Below are positions 1 to 7,680 of a DNA stretch of 20,532 nucleotides, piece after piece (the stretch's first letter is position 1; each line of letters starts with the position of its first letter). The notes beneath the pieces were generated by a model. That model did no database searches. It saw only the letters and a list, made by a program, of their open reading frames with translations, and was not told the origin of the DNA. Made by a program: the position numbers and the translations under genes. The stretch comes from CAYZXT01 sp964482515 (GTDB taxonomy: Bacteria; Elusimicrobiota; Elusimicrobia; FEN-1173), in the NCBI GenBank assembly GCA_964482515.1, contig CAYZXT010000039.1, positions 1-20,532 on the forward strand, given 5' to 3'.

Positions 1-95
1 GTTACCTGCTCGGCATCGCCTGGATCACCTTCCTCGGCTTCGTCTTCCACGTCCTCCTCGGCCCCCTCGGCCTCCTCGCCCATCCGATTTACAAC
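1..95 (+). repeat. Direct repeat copy 1 inside the giant membrane gene
   Basis: Bases 1-61 are identical to 2317-2377; the match continues with a one-codon indel and a few substitutions to base 95 (partner end 2414). Both copies are read in the same frame and encode a membrane segment ending in AHPIYN or AHPLYN. The repeat probably starts upstream of the window. Confidence 0.9.
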
Positions 96-3000
96 CGAAT
101 GACCAACCCTCCCTCCATCTTCAAGGTGGAAGGAAAACTGTCCATTACCCGAATTCTTGGTTTCGCCAGCGTGGCCTTGTTTGCGCTGGCCATCGGCGCG
201 ACATCGATCCTGACCTGGGACATGCCGTCATTCCCCCAGTCGTCCCTAGCGGCGTTCAAGCAAACAGCAATGTATCTGATTCTGGGTATTTCCTTAGCGA
301 CGGCATATTTCCTGCAGAGAGAACCATCGGTGGATTCGGCTAGCTCCGCGAAGCGCCGGGAATGGACTAAACGCCTCGTTTCGCCTTTGGGGCTTTTCAT
401 AACCATTGTCTTGTTCGCAGCAGCCAATCACCAGCTCCGCACAATCATCTCCGATTACATCAATTTCATCCGTCCGCATCAGGACGTCTTGGATGCGGGA
501 GGGGTCATAGAAGCCCATTCGATCACAGAATCACTCATGATCCAGTTTTACGCGTTGAAGACTCATTCCCCGGTGATCGAATTCCTTTATGTACAGTCTA
601 AGTTGTTTTTGTTTGGGCTAGGCAACAACATCACGAACATGGTTTCCGTCGTAAGCGCCTACTTTCTGATACTTAAGACCATTGCTAGCCCCGGCACGTA
701 TCGCGCCCTGTCACGGGGACTATCCGCATTCTTCTTCATGTTGTATTTCTCCTATGAACAGGTCTTCCGTGACGTAATTCGTGAATCCCCGGCGAGCATC
801 TTCAGCGGCCGTGGTTTCGATTATGCCGAACTGATCCTGTTCTTCGTGGGATCCTTCGTCCTTTGGTTGGGGCTTCGTTCCTCTTCCGGCACCGAAAGTG
901 TTCGGGATGAACCCAGGTCCGGCATCGCCCAACTCGCCCTCTTGGTGTTGCGTACGTTTTTGATCATTTTCCCGATTCAGTTCATGCAAAGCGCTGGGAT
1001 AGGCGGCTCGGTCATCCCGAATTTGAGGTTACTGGCGATTTTAGGTTCCATAGTTCTGCTGGCTTTAACATTCCAGGTCGAAGGGGTTTTGCATCGTGCG
1101 TTAATGGGCCGAGAAGCGCAATCCTCCACACTATCGAATTTTTCATCCGGCATCGGCGGCGTATTTCAGTTTGTATCGAGGAACAGCTACCTGGCCATTC
1201 TGCTCCTTTTCAACAGCAACGCACTCATCTATGAGATTTTCCGGAAGATATCCAATCTTTATGTCGGGTTAGCGGATTCCCCCACCCATCTTTTTATATC
1301 CGCCGGCGCCATCGGCCTGGGCATCACCCTTGTTGTTGGTATTATTAAATTGATCCGCCACAAGAAAATCGGCTATGCCGATGGCGCTCACATCGGAAAA
1401 AACGCCCTTCCAAACTCCCTACCATATATGGTCGCTAGGGCCCTGGCTGAAACGGCGCTCAGCCATGCTTTATCGATCGACTCGACTCTTGGCGCGGTCG
1501 TCAGGGTCGGCGACATCTGGCCTTCGCTGACGGACGATCAACGCGCGTCTCTCACGGAGCAAAGCCAAGCCTTGATTTCAGACGCATTTTCTTCGCAAGC
1601 GGATGTCCAAGTGGATACAATCCCGGGGTGGTTCGCCGACCTATCAAAGAGCCCCGACATGCTTCTCCTCGTCGGGAACAACGGCCTCTTGGAGGGCGTG
1701 GTCGATACCCAGGACAGGCACGACACCGCGCAGCTGGAATTCCTGGCCACGAACCGGAGAGACGGCGTAAAAGGGCGGGACTCTTTCTTGATGGAAACAT
1801 ATTTGACCAGCCGGGCCAAAAGCATCACCCGCGTAAAATGGAAATCAACAATCGAATCGTTGGGCTTCTACCAGAAATTTCTTTCCGGTAAAATCGGCGT
1901 TGAATCGGGCGACCTAGACTTTGAAATCGATTTGGCCGAATACCGGAAAAATCCGCCGTCCGTGCCGACCATCGGCCTCAGCGGACCCATGAACTGGATT
2001 TTCAACGGGGTTGAATGGATCGTGCGCCATTGGCTCGGCCGCTCTGCGTTCATAATCCCCGACACGGCCAAGGCCCTCATCGGCGGCGCTATCGAGACCG
2101 CCTTCATCCTCGGCATCGGGGGTGCGATGTCCCTGCTCGGCGCCGACGTCAATGCCATCCGCGCCGTCCAGATCGTTGTCTTTGGCGTTATGCACCTGTT
2201 CGGTCCACTGCAGCATTGGGTAAAAAACTCGGAAACTGGAAAATGGGAGCTGCAAGCCGCAGGCGTGAAGGCCGGCCGCGCCCCGCCGTCTTTCGCCGAA
2301 CGAATTTCCAACCCCCGTTACCTGCTCGGCATCGCCTGGATCACCTTCCTCGGCTTCGTCTTCCACGTCCTCCTCGGTCCCCTCGGCGGCCTCATCGCCC
2401 ATCCGCTCTACAACTTCATCGCGCGGTATGTCCGCGGACTTCCGGTGGGGATAGCAAGCTGGACCAATGAACGAAAAGTTCTTTGGGATGAAATTGAAGA
2501 TATGCTGAGAGCGGGGAGCAAACATAAAATCAACGAATTTCGTCGTGATTATGGACATTACGAATGGGTTGAAAAAGAAATTTCGATTGACGAATTATAT
2601 TCCCACAATCCGATTCTGACCAAAGTGAATCGAAAGCTTCCAAAAATTGTCGCCTATGCCGAGATGCCGACTGAAGCGCCCAGCATCTTGGTTGTTGATA
2701 ACGGCGATGGCCCGTTTCTCTTGGATGGATTTCACCGAACCGTGGCCGCTACGCTCAACGGTCGATTGACTTTAAAGGCCTTTTTTGGACGGCCGCCAAG
2801 CAATGCGGCCCCCAACTCTCTGCCGTGGCACGTCGCCAAAGCCCTGGGCGTGGAAGGCCGCGCGCTGGCGGTCATCGGGTTCGCCGGAATGTTCGGGGAG
2901 ATGGGAGCGTTCTCCTATTTGTCGATTGCGGCGATGGCCTCGCCGGTTGGGATTCTGGCATTTACAGTGTTTATCGGATTTTACGCCGCGCTGCATGTCG

Positions 3001-3857
3001 TGGCGAAACGTCAAAGCCGAACCGCGCAGCAAATCCGTGATGGCCCGTCCTTCTTGCGCGACCTCGCGCCGCACTTCTTGTTGCTGATGTTTTATCCGCT
3101 CACGGCAGTATTCGGCCCTTCGACGCTCATCGCCGTCCTTTTTGCGCACTTCATATACGACACGCGGACAATTTTAACCCAAACGCCCTGGACGGCCGCA
3201 ATCGAAGAAACCGGATTAAAGCTGGGCGTTCAGGAAAAACAATCCTATCGGGATGACGTACAAGCGCTCAGCGAAATCCTCCTGTCCGGTGAAGCGCGGC
3301 CCGTGGATTGGGACGGGATCAAGCCGCGCGCGGCCCAGGCCGCGGCGTCGGTCTGGATGCGGATGATGCACGGCGACCGGATATCCTCCGACACCCAGTT
3401 CATCTTTGAGATCGATCCGGCCCGGTTTGAGAACAATCCCGCCGAGAAAGACGTCATCATCGGCCAGCTCCGGTTCATCGCGGAGCAAGCCATAGGCAGG
3501 ACCCCCGCGGACAGGCCCTACGTCGCGCTCCTCGCCGATCCCCGGGCGGACCTCGGGTGGCTGATGGACGCGGTGCCCTCTCTCGCGGGCCTCCTGGCCG
3601 ACGGGAGCAGGGACGGCCGCTTCGTCAGGACCCGGAGAGCGAAAGGACCGATCAAACTGAGCGCCATCGTGAAAGGGTATGACGCATCCCTCACATCCAT
3701 CGTCGCCTTCGTCACAGACAAGAACAGGGTGGACGCCTCCGGCCTGCCCAAAAATTTAACGGGCAAGGATTCCGTCATCCTTCTTGAGCTGGAGAAACTG
3801 ACCCACGCCATCCAACTCTTCATCGAGCAAAACCGCTACTTCCTCACCCAAGCCTGA
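3..3857 (+). CDS. Giant mosaic polytopic membrane protein, 5'-partial; CPBP-like domains and a ParB-like module
   Basis: Function unknown. The frame is open from base 3 with no stop; the first possible ATG at 99 has no ribosome binding site and codons 3-98 encode a membrane segment nearly identical to one later in the same protein, so I read this as the C-terminal 1284 residues of a larger protein. Numbering from the ATG at 99: residues about 1-430 form a many-helix membrane region; 435 starts an NALPNSLP motif that recurs as NAAPNSLP at 902; an FEID...NP motif at 608 recurs at 1103. FxxxH (F695-H699) and HxxxN (H768) resemble motifs 2 and 3 of CPBP/CAAX-type intramembrane proteases, and a second set ends in HFIYD (H1017). 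The first motif (EExxxR) is not intact, so catalysis is doubtful. Residues about 789-895 resemble a ParB/sulfiredoxin-fold module with DGFHR at 876-880. Family assignments are inference; the open frame and repeats are seen directly. Confidence 0.75.
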   Translation, partial: YLLGIAWITFLGFVFHVLLGPLGLLAHPIYNRMTNPPSIFKVEGKLSITRILGFASVALFALAIGATSILTWDMPSFPQSSLAAFKQTAMYLILGISLATAYFLQREPSVDSASSAKRREWTKRLVSPLGLFITIVLFAAANHQLRTIISDYINFIRPHQDVLDAGGVIEAHSITESLMIQFYALKTHSPVIEFLYVQSKLFLFGLGNNITNMVSVVSAYFLILKTIASPGTYRALSRGLSAFFFMLYFSYEQVFRDVIRESPASIFSGRGFDYAELILFFVGSFVLWLGLRSSSGTESVRDEPRSGIAQLALLVLRTFLIIFPIQFMQSAGIGGSVIPNLRLLAILGSIVLLALTFQVEGVLHRALMGREAQSSTLSNFSSGIGGVFQFVSRNSYLAILLLFNSNALIYEIFRKISNLYVGLADSPTHLFISAGAIGLGITLVVGIIKLIRHKKIGYADGAHIGKNALPNSLPYMVARALAETALSHALSIDSTLGAVVRVGDIWPSLTDDQRASLTEQSQALISDAFSSQADVQVDTIPGWFADLSKSPDMLLLVGNNGLLEGVVDTQDRHDTAQLEFLATNRRDGVKGRDSFLMETYLTSRAKSITRVKWKSTIESLGFYQKFLSGKIGVESGDLDFEIDLAEYRKNPPSVPTIGLSGPMNWIFNGVEWIVRHWLGRSAFIIPDTAKALIGGAIETAFILGIGGAMSLLGADVNAIRAVQIVVFGVMHLFGPLQHWVKNSETGKWELQAAGVKAGRAPPSFAERISNPRYLLGIAWITFLGFVFHVLLGPLGGLIAHPLYNFIARYVRGLPVGIASWTNERKVLWDEIEDMLRAGSKHKINEFRRDYGHYEWVEKEISIDELYSHNPILTKVNRKLPKIVAYAEMPTEAPSILVVDNGDGPFLLDGFHRTVAATLNGRLTLKAFFGRPPSNAAPNSLPWHVAKALGVEGRALAVIGFAGMFGEMGAFSYLSIAAMASPVGILAFTVFIGFYAALHVVAKRQSRTAQQIRDGPSFLRDLAPHFLLLMFYPLTAVFGPSTLIAVLFAHFIYDTRTILTQTPWTAAIEETGLKLGVQEKQSYRDDVQALSEILLSGEARPVDWDGIKPRAAQAAASVWMRMMHGDRISSDTQFIFEIDPARFENNPAEKDVIIGQLRFIAEQAIGRTPADRPYVALLADPRADLGWLMDAVPSLAGLLADGSRDGRFVRTRRAKGPIKLSAIVKGYDASLTSIVAFVTDKNRVDASGLPKNLTGKDSVILLELEKLTHAIQLFIEQNRYFLTQA
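2317..2414 (+). repeat. Direct repeat copy 2 inside the giant membrane gene
   Basis: Partner of the copy at 1-95: 61 consecutive identical bases, then a one-codon insertion (GLGG instead of GL type change) and scattered substitutions. The sequences that follow the two copies are unrelated, which marks a domain boundary in the mosaic protein. Confidence 0.9.
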
Positions 3858-3899
3858 CGCTTTTCCCTTGGCGATTTTTTCGCCCCCGATAAAAACCAT

Positions 3900-3928
3900 T
3901 TGACAGTCCGTCGGACCGTCCTTATAAT
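3900..3928 (+). promoter_or_regulatory. Perfect sigma70-type promoter for the M23 peptidase gene
   Basis: TTGACA at 3900-3905, a 17-base spacer, and TATAAT at 3923-3928: both hexamers match consensus exactly. Transcription should start near 3934-3936, just upstream of the peptidase gene, so this gene has its own strong promoter independent of the giant gene that ends at 3857. Confidence 0.85.
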
Positions 3929-3975
3929 GGGAGTTGACCACCCGAGAGAAAGGAATTCCCGCCGAATCCCGTCAA

Positions 3976-5187
3976 ATGTCCTCCCCACTTCCCGCACGAT
4001 ATAAATTCGGTTTCATCCTGGGCGGGCTTTCACTCTTCCTCGTGTTCCTGCTGTGGTTCAGCTCCCGCCCCGGCATGAATCTGGACATGATCATGGAAGA
4101 CGAGGAAGCCTTCCCTCCCCTCGTCACCACCACCGGCGCCTTTTCCTCCGGCGGTTCCGTCGCCTACGTCCTGCAGAGCCGTTCCATCTCCCCGCAGGAA
4201 TCCTACACGATCAGCCGGAGCCTCAAGAAAATCCTCGACCCCCGCGACATCAAGGGCGGAGACCGCTACAGCGTCGTCCAGTCCACGGCCGGCGCGTTCC
4301 GTGGCCTCGTCATCACGCGGGGCCTGAAGGAATACACGGTGGAATACTCCAGCGCCAACCTGCTGTCCGCGTACGTGCGGGACATCCCGCTCACATCGGA
4401 AGAGCGTTCGGCGGGCGGGAGGATCGGCGTATCGCTGTGGGAGTCCATGACGGACCGCGGCATCAGCCCCAACCTCATCATGACCTTCGCCAACGAGGTC
4501 TTCGCCTGGAGCATCGATTTCAACACCGACCCGCGCCAGGGCGACAAGTTCGGCGTGATCTGGGAGAGCCAAACGACGCCGGACGGAAAGGAAGCGGGAA
4601 GACAAATAGTGGCGGCGTATTATGACGGGGACTGGAGCGGGAGGCACAACGCCTTTCTCTTCAAAGGCGATTATTACGACGAGGACGGGCGGTCGCTCCG
4701 CAAGGCCTTCCTGCACGGCCCGCTGGAATTCGGACGAATCTCATCCGGCTTCGGCCGGCGAAAGCACCCGCTGCTTCGGACGTGGCGCAATCACCCGGGC
4801 ATCGACTACGCCGCGCCCCGCGGCACGAAGGTCCGCGCCGTCGGCGACGGAGTCGTGACCTTCAAGGGATGGAAGACCGTTTACGGCAACAACGTGGAGA
4901 TCCGGCACAACGCCACCTACTCCACGGGCTACGGCCATTTCTCCCGCTTCGCCAAAGGCATCCGGGCCGGGAGCCGGGTCAGCCAGGGCCAGACCATCGG
5001 CTATGTCGGGTCGACCGGATGGGCCACGGGCCCCCACGTCTGCTTCCGCGTGAAGGCGAACGGAAAGTTCGTCAATTTCTTGAAGTTGAAATTCCCGCCG
5101 GACAAGAGCGTGCCCGCGGCGTGGATGGAGGAGTTTAAGGAATTGAAAAGACGGCGGCTGGAACAGCTGGAGAAACTTCCCTCTTAA
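3976..5187 (+). CDS. M23 family (LytM/MepM-like) membrane-anchored peptidoglycan endopeptidase
   Basis: Predicted to cut peptide cross-links in periplasmic peptidoglycan, or to act as an activator if inactive. From the ATG at 3976 (403 aa): an N-terminal membrane anchor at about 10-28, two domains resembling the N-terminal regulatory region of MepM/Csd3-type enzymes (about 70-210), and an M23 domain at about 250-375 with H273-xxx-D277 and H321. The last motif is GPHVC (H354, C356) rather than HxH, so the usual third zinc ligand is cysteine; similar PHVC/PHIC forms occur in other M23 proteins as far as I recall. An in-frame TTG at 3934 would add 14 residues, but it sits at the predicted transcription start and lacks a binding site; the purine-rich stretch at 3945-3954 is rather far from the ATG, so the start is uncertain. 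The stop overlaps the convergent reductase gene by 4 bases. Confidence 0.88.
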   Translation: MSSPLPARYKFGFILGGLSLFLVFLLWFSSRPGMNLDMIMEDEEAFPPLVTTTGAFSSGGSVAYVLQSRSISPQESYTISRSLKKILDPRDIKGGDRYSVVQSTAGAFRGLVITRGLKEYTVEYSSANLLSAYVRDIPLTSEERSAGGRIGVSLWESMTDRGISPNLIMTFANEVFAWSIDFNTDPRQGDKFGVIWESQTTPDGKEAGRQIVAAYYDGDWSGRHNAFLFKGDYYDEDGRSLRKAFLHGPLEFGRISSGFGRRKHPLLRTWRNHPGIDYAAPRGTKVRAVGDGVVTFKGWKTVYGNNVEIRHNATYSTGYGHFSRFAKGIRAGSRVSQGQTIGYVGSTGWATGPHVCFRVKANGKFVNFLKLKFPPDKSVPAAWMEEFKELKRRRLEQLEKLPS

Positions 5188-5927
5188 TCGTACCTCTCGA
5201 AATGTATCTGTTCGGCGGGGACGCCCAAAGCCTTCAATTTCTCCGTCACCCCGTCGATCATCTTCACCAAACCGCAAATGTAAAAATCCTTCCGCGCCGG
5301 GTCCGGAACGAACTCCGCGATCTTCTCCTGGACGTACCCCCGCGCGCCCCGCCACTCCGGCTCGCCGCGGCTCAACGTGAAGAAGTGCGAGAAATTCGGG
5401 TTCGCCGCAGCCAACGCCTCCCACTCTTTCCTATATAGGACGTCCGCTATGTAGCGGTTCCCGAAAAGGAGCTGGATCTTGCGCTCGGTCTTCTGGGCGA
5501 TCAAATCGTTGATCATGCTGCGGAAAGGGGCGATACCGGAACCTGTGGCGATGAACACCACGTCGCGTGGCAGTGAAGCCGGCAGCGTGAACTTGCCGAG
5601 CGGGCCCATGGCCTGGACCTCGTCGCCTTCCTTTAAATTGTGAAGGAACGTCGATGACACCCCACCGTCCACGTGGGTGACGCAGAGATCGAAACCGGTT
5701 TCGCGCTGGGGCGCGGAGGCGATGGAGTAGGATGTCCGGCGGATCTTTCCCTCATAGGGGATGAACATCTGAACGAACTGCCCCGCTCGGAATCGCATGG
5801 TTTTCCCTTCCTCGATGCTGAAGCGGAGGTTCTTGTTCCGCGGCGCCAGGTCTTCCGATGCCTCCAGGAGGACTTTATAAGTATCGAAGGGTCTTTTTTT
5901 TTCTGGTTGCTGTTTTTCGTCGGTCAT
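5184..5927 (-). CDS. Ferredoxin-NADP+ reductase-like FAD/NAD(P)-binding oxidoreductase
   Basis: A 247-aa flavoprotein of the ferredoxin-NADP+ reductase superfamily, which moves electrons between NAD(P)H and a carrier such as ferredoxin or flavodoxin in the cytoplasm. Visible marks: the FAD-binding RTSYS at 64-68, the GGVSSTFL stretch that contacts FAD near 88-95, the nucleotide-binding GSGIAP at 129-134, a CGL segment near the C-terminus, and a C-terminal FERYD. No iron-sulfur cysteine cluster or ferredoxin domain is fused. It lies 33 bases downstream of the 227-aa gene on the same strand, so the two are probably co-transcribed. No convincing Shine-Dalgarno sequence precedes the ATG. The physiological partner cannot be told from sequence; alternatives are a generic oxygenase reductase or flavodoxin reductase. 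Confidence 0.88.
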   Translation of the reverse strand: MTDEKQQPEKKRPFDTYKVLLEASEDLAPRNKNLRFSIEEGKTMRFRAGQFVQMFIPYEGKIRRTSYSIASAPQRETGFDLCVTHVDGGVSSTFLHNLKEGDEVQAMGPLGKFTLPASLPRDVVFIATGSGIAPFRSMINDLIAQKTERKIQLLFGNRYIADVLYRKEWEALAAANPNFSHFFTLSRGEPEWRGARGYVQEKIAEFVPDPARKDFYICGLVKMIDGVTEKLKALGVPAEQIHFERYD

Positions 5928-5960
5928 GGGGGATGGTTGGCGGAGAGCTCCGGGCCGGCG

Positions 5961-6644
5961 TTAGTTCCGCTGCACGAGGGAGAAGAATCGGTCCTGGTAT
6001 TCCTCGAACAGGCCTTCGTCCTTCAAACGCTTCCCGAGGGCGGACAAATCCGACGGATTCTGGGCCGCCCGGCGGAACAACTCTTCGATCCCGCGGCGCT
6101 TCGCCACCATGGCCGCCTGGGCCGGGTCGAACATCCCGTGCTCGTCCAGCTCCCGAACGTGGGACGGGAACGCGCGCAAAGTCTCATCGACGATGAACTT
6201 CATCAGGGAAAGCTGCCAGCCCGCCTCGGGCCCAGCGATGACCGCCACGCGGGGCTCCGCGGCATCGTCCATTTCGCGTTGGATGTTGTCCACCAGCTCG
6301 CGAACGTCCAACGAATGGGTGACGGACTGGTCCAGCCGGTTCTGAAACGTGTATTCCAATGCCCTCAGCATGTCGGGGCGGATCCGCCCCAGCATCTCGG
6401 CGAATTTCTCCGCGCCTTCTCCGAAACCGCTGAACCTCTGTTCCAAAATTTCCCGCGTGAGGATTTTGGGGCGCTGCGCCGTCACCACGCCCGTGCGAAG
6501 CTTGGCCTGGGCCGGCTGCGAGGAGAGCGGCGAGACGAAGTTATAGCGGATCTCGCTGACGCCGAACGTCGCTAGGCTTTGGCGCGGGTGCCGGAGCACC
6601 TGCGTCTGCTGGAGGATGTCGAAAAGCTCTTTGTACTTGCTCAT
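5961..6644 (-). CDS. Conserved-looking hypothetical protein, 227 aa
   Basis: I do not recognise the family. The product is soluble, with no signal peptide, no membrane segment and no obvious catalytic motif; it is rich in Arg, Glu and Ala and looks largely helical, with charged amphipathic stretches over about 90-150 and 185-225. Start: ATG at 6644, preceded by AAAAGGCG about 7 bases upstream, which is an acceptable ribosome binding site. It is the first gene of a likely two-gene unit with the downstream FNR-like reductase (33-base gap), so it may act with that enzyme, but nothing in the sequence proves it. It is divergently transcribed from queD across a roughly 110-base gap that carries AT-rich promoter-like motifs. 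Real-gene status rests on a long clean frame with normal codon use. Confidence 0.7.
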   Translation of the reverse strand: MSKYKELFDILQQTQVLRHPRQSLATFGVSEIRYNFVSPLSSQPAQAKLRTGVVTAQRPKILTREILEQRFSGFGEGAEKFAEMLGRIRPDMLRALEYTFQNRLDQSVTHSLDVRELVDNIQREMDDAAEPRVAVIAGPEAGWQLSLMKFIVDETLRAFPSHVRELDEHGMFDPAQAAMVAKRRGIEELFRRAAQNPSDLSALGKRLKDEGLFEEYQDRFFSLVQRN

Positions 6645-6690
6645 ATTTATCGCCTTTTGGGAAATTTCAGCGGCGGATTCCTGAGTTCTG

Positions 6691-6719
6691 TTGACGGTCG
6701 AAGCGCCTTATAATACCAT
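6691..6719 (+). promoter_or_regulatory. Candidate promoter for queD
   Basis: TTGACG at 6691-6696 is followed after 17 bases by TACCAT (6714-6719); a perfect TATAAT also lies at 6709-6714 but only 12 bases from TTGACG, so which -10 is used is unclear. The same AT-rich patch read on the minus strand gives an extended -10 like TGGTATTAT and could serve the divergent 227-aa gene. Confidence 0.45.
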
Positions 6720-6754
6720 AAAGCTCCGTTTCGTATAACGTGCCAGAGGCCCCA

Positions 6755-7159
6755 ATGTTCCAAGTCACCCGCGAAATCCATTTCTGTTACGGCCACCGCC
6801 TGATGGACTATAAAGGCAAATGCGGCCATCCCCACGGGCACAACGGCCGCGTGGAAATAGAGCTTTCATCTAAGAAATTGGACCGTCAGGGAATGGCGGT
6901 GGACTTCGAGGTGATCAAGAACCGCGTCCAAACGTGGATCGACGACAACCTGGACCATCAGATGATCCTGCGCCGGGACGACCCGCTGGCCGCCTGCCTG
7001 ATAAAAGCCGGGGAACCCGTTTATATCATGAAAGACAATCCGACGGCCGAAAACATCGCCAAAGAAATCTTCGACACCACCCGCAAGAAAGGCCTGCCCG
7101 TGACCCGCGTGACGGTCTGGGAAACGGCAAAATCCTTCGCCACTTACCTTCCCGGCTGA
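6755..7159 (+). CDS. queD: 6-carboxytetrahydropterin synthase / 6-pyruvoyl-tetrahydropterin synthase family protein
   Basis: QueD converts 7,8-dihydroneopterin triphosphate to 6-carboxy-5,6,7,8-tetrahydropterin in the queuosine/7-deazapurine pathway; relatives make 6-pyruvoyl-tetrahydropterin or feed folate synthesis (PTPS-III). From ATG 6755 (134 aa, normal for the family): zinc-binding H14 and the H27-x-H29 pair in CGHPHGH, the catalytic-type C23, a DH pair in NLDHQ, the PTAEN motif, and the glutamate in WETAKS. The start at 6755 has AGAGG 5 bases upstream; a GTG at 6740 would add five residues and is less likely. No other queuosine genes are present; the near neighbour is folB (convergent), so a role in pterin/folate supply is also possible. 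Confidence 0.87.
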   Translation: MFQVTREIHFCYGHRLMDYKGKCGHPHGHNGRVEIELSSKKLDRQGMAVDFEVIKNRVQTWIDDNLDHQMILRRDDPLAACLIKAGEPVYIMKDNPTAENIAKEIFDTTRKKGLPVTRVTVWETAKSFATYLPG

Positions 7160-7164
7160 GCCCC

Positions 7165-7260
7165 CGTCATTCCGGCATGGTGTTAGCCGGAATCCATGCT
7201 GTAAGTTATCAATCATGATCTAAAAAGCGTGGGTCCCGGCCATAAACAGCCGGGACGACG
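7165..7260. repeat. 96-bp double-palindrome element with terminal inverted repeats
   Basis: Two hairpins fill the space between convergent queD and folB: ATTCCGGC (7169-7176) pairs with GCCGGAAT (7186-7193) across a 9-base loop, and GTCCCGGC (7233-7240) pairs with GCCGGGAC (7249-7256) across 8 bases. The outer 12 bases, CGTCATTCCGGC and the complement of GCCGGGACGACG, match at 10 of 12 positions. It resembles dispersed REP/MITE-type palindromic repeats seen in many bacteria. Neither hairpin has a T-run, so a classical terminator role is not supported. Confidence 0.75.
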
Positions 7261-7261
7261 A

Positions 7262-7612
7262 TCATCGTTTCTCGCGCCTTATCTCGACCGTCGCCCCGTC
7301 GATCCCCGGCACCGCCCGCTTTAAAATCCGCACGGACGCGGCCTTGACCTTCTTTTCCGCCAGCGCCAATCCGGCCGCGTCTTCGGCCATGGTTTCGATC
7401 AAACGGTAGGTTTTTGTCTCCAAGGATTCCTTCAGCCGGTGAAGGAAGGAGGCGTAGTCCACGGTGTGCCGCATATCGTCCGACCGCCCGGCGGCGGCCA
7501 GGGGCAGTTCCAGCACCACGTCCAGGAGCAGGCGCTGCGGATAGGCTCGTTCCTCCGCCGTGCAGCCGACGCGCGCCCAGATTTCAATCCCTAAAACCGA
7601 AAGTTTGTCCAT
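7262..7612 (-). CDS. folB: Dihydroneopterin aldolase
   Basis: FolB cleaves 7,8-dihydroneopterin to 6-hydroxymethyl-7,8-dihydropterin plus glycolaldehyde in folate synthesis (cytoplasm). The 116-aa product has the family length and the typical layout: an N-terminal strand (DKLSVLGIEIWARVG), the AEERAYPQ segment with the conserved glutamate and glutamine, VDYASF in the middle, LIETMAEDAA, and a C-terminal KRAVPGIDGATVEI strand with the conserved lysine. The ATG is preceded only 5 bases away by a TGGTATAAT extended -10, so the mRNA is probably leaderless; no Shine-Dalgarno is present. It is a single gene, convergent with queD and divergent from the lysine-rich micro-gene. Confidence 0.92.
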   Translation of the reverse strand: MDKLSVLGIEIWARVGCTAEERAYPQRLLLDVVLELPLAAAGRSDDMRHTVDYASFLHRLKESLETKTYRLIETMAEDAAGLALAEKKVKAASVRILKRAVPGIDGATVEIRREKR

Positions 7613-7617
7613 GCCAG

Positions 7618-7626
7618 ATTATACCA
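7618..7626 (-). promoter_or_regulatory. Extended -10 promoter for folB (leaderless)
   Basis: On the minus strand TGGTATAAT, a perfect TGn extended -10 and TATAAT, ends 5 bases before the folB ATG, placing the transcription start at or within a base or two of the ATG. No good -35 is visible, as expected for extended -10 promoters. Confidence 0.7.
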
Positions 7627-7680
7627 CTTCGTCGAAATTTCCCCGTCGCCCGAAGCGCTCCTTGTTTTTTTAACTTCCCC

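Noticed and set aside
99..101. ATG at 99 as the true start of the giant membrane protein
   Set aside because: No Shine-Dalgarno, and the frame upstream to base 3 encodes a segment homologous to a later part of the same protein.
3874..3893. GGCGA-T-rich-TCGCC as a terminator after the giant gene
   Set aside because: The T-run is in the loop rather than after the stem, and the stem is only 5 bp.
5673..6575. Plus-strand 300-codon frame antisense to the reductase and the 227-aa gene
   Set aside because: It spans two minus-strand genes and their gap, has no binding site and an atypical composition.
6691..6714. TTGACG plus TATAAT as a matched queD promoter
   Set aside because: The spacer is only 12 bases; the pair cannot be used together by sigma70, so the alternative -10 was listed instead.
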